This document shows positions 63,241 to 64,000 of a stretch of 64,000 nucleotides of DNA, piece after piece (the first letter of the stretch is position 1; every line of letters begins with the position of its first letter). The DNA is from Schlesneria sp. (GTDB taxonomy: Bacteria; Planctomycetota; Planctomycetia; Planctomycetales; Planctomycetaceae). The notes under the pieces are model-generated. The model had not been told where the DNA came from and made no database searches. It saw only the letters and a program-made list of their open reading frames with translations. Made by a program: the position numbers and the translations under genes. The stretch covers positions 1 through 64,000 of the forward strand of contig JAQGHU010000008.1 of NCBI GenBank assembly GCA_028291515.1, in the 5' to 3' direction.

Positions 63241-64000
63241 TCAATCAACTTCCAGAACCGCGGGGACGGTGAAGACCCGCCCGTTTCGCTGGAATTGCCC
63301 CCAGGCCTTGTAGATTCCAGGCTGTGCGATGTGTGCGGCGAATTTCACCCGTCCATCGGGTGCCGACTGCGTTTCGGCGTGTGCGTGGACGTATTCGCCC
63401 GTCGCTGCTCCGATTACTACCAGATGCCCCATGGCCCCGAGGTACGGTTCCAAATCCGCCAGGGCTTTTCCGGCGAGGTCACGGTGCGCGAACGTCACCA
63501 ACCACTCACCTTCGCCGCGCTGCACAGAAACTTCCGTCTTCGTCTTGGCCTCGGTGACGACTACGGGCACGTTCGCTTTCAACTCGGCCACGGCAGGCGA
63601 GTCTCCAGCGACGCGCATTTCGTGGCGAACGGTCTGTTGTCCTTCCCCTTTGGCCTGGCAATCGACAAACAGCCAATATTTTCCAGGCGTGGGAAAGGCG
63701 ATTTCGACTTTAGCCAGACCATCGTCCGCGACGGTCGGATGCAAATGCTGGAATTCGTCGAGGGCGTCTCGCACCACAATGAAGTGCATGACCCGTTCAT
63801 GCAGCAGTACAAACTCACGCAGCGTCTTGCCATCGCGTTCCAAGTGAAACCTGAGCGTCGTGGACTCGCCATGTTTCAGATCGTCGCCGCCGGAATCCAC
63901 GACAAATTTCGCCGATGCGGCCATACCTGTCATCCCCGCCATCCCTTGATGCCCGGCGTGATCGTCCGGGGGAGTCGCGTGTTCCTGATGTGAGGAATGG
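63241..64000 (-). CDS. Copper-binding beta protein, start outside window
   Basis: The frame enters from the right edge and ends before the ATPase gene. Visible residues begin with a His/Met-rich stretch (HSSHQEHATPPDD, then MAGMTGMAAS). Two beta domains of the YtkA/FixH-like type follow, with REFVLLHERVMHFIVV, HLHPTVADDG and AMGHLVVIGA, and then PGIYKAWGQF. It resembles periplasmic copper carriers in Cu-resistance clusters. An internal ATG at 63942 would give 233 residues, but the upstream residues fit the same protein. Confidence 0.65.
   Translation of the reverse strand, partial: HSSHQEHATPPDDHAGHQGMAGMTGMAASAKFVVDSGGDDLKHGESTTLRFHLERDGKTLREFVLLHERVMHFIVVRDALDEFQHLHPTVADDGLAKVEIAFPTPGKYWLFVDCQAKGEGQQTVRHEMRVAGDSPAVAELKANVPVVVTEAKTKTEVSVQRGEGEWLVTFAHRDLAGKALADLEPYLGAMGHLVVIGAATGEYVHAHAETQSAPDGRVKFAAHIAQPGIYKAWGQFQRNGRVFTVPAVLEVD

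Noticed and set aside
43526-64000. Third copy of the 26-bp att repeat
   Set aside because: No further copy was seen on reading this part, so the right border of element B is not set.

Overview
The window reads as chromosome of a planctomycete-like bacterium carrying two tandem integrated elements at the tmRNA gene. Pointers to Planctomycetes are an ECF sigma factor paired with a Ser/Thr kinase, a giant YD-repeat (RHS) protein with poly-serine linkers, a frequently His- and Cys-rich protein set, and many small proteins of types I associate with that phylum. This assignment is inference from gene content; no ribosomal marker is present.

Layout. 1-728 is host backbone: the tail of a gene, a terminator, then a complete ssrA (tmRNA, 370-728). 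The last 25 bases of ssrA plus one following base form a 26-bp perfect direct repeat with 43500-43525. The DNA between them (about 42.8 kb, called element A here) behaves like an integrated plasmid. It has a CHC2/Toprim primase, a partner-coupled parA/RHH partition pair set in arrays of GACGTTT-type motifs, three iterons with an exact 22-bp period in front of a replication initiator, two replication-relaxation-like proteins and a VirD4/TraG-like coupling ATPase. No relaxase, no mating-pair genes and no recombinase are visible inside it.

Cargo of element A. (i) A left-end defence-like block: a GHKL ATPase with a C-terminal HEPN-type R-x4-H motif, a DUF932 protein, and a 1,700-residue STAND ATPase with an N-terminal Cap4/Mrr-like nuclease (Avs-like). 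(ii) A tight four-gene nucleotide operon: Nudix hydrolase, thymidylate-synthase homologue with Asp at the base-reading Asn position, membrane-anchored dCTP-deaminase-fold protein, and nucleoside 2-deoxyribosyltransferase-like protein. This is the most original module seen. (iii) Sigma factor plus kinase. (iv) A six-gene, 13-kb operon: a five-domain glycosyltransferase/methyltransferase, HldE, two cysteine-rich proteins, a 2,021-residue RHS protein and a small membrane protein that may be its immunity partner; a diverged RHS fragment follows. (v) A divergent phosphoribosyltransferase-HAD fusion and a coiled-coil/winged-helix protein.

Right of the second att copy lies a second element (B). It opens with a tyrosine recombinase interrupted by a frameshift, an AAA+ ATPase gene broken by two further frameshifts, an XRE regulator with direct-repeat operators, and a string of small element-type genes including a broken DnaN-like gene and a RecB-like nuclease, separated by GC-rich terminators. 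From about 52.6 kb to the window end is a minus-strand metal-resistance cluster: copper-binding protein, P1B-type ATPase with doubled YHS and HMBD modules, His-rich secreted protein, lipoprotein, a tandem-fused RND adaptor, a CusA/CzcA pump, then a cobalamin riboswitch in front of a DUF3147-like membrane protein. Whether the metal cluster belongs to element B cannot be decided because no third att copy was seen.
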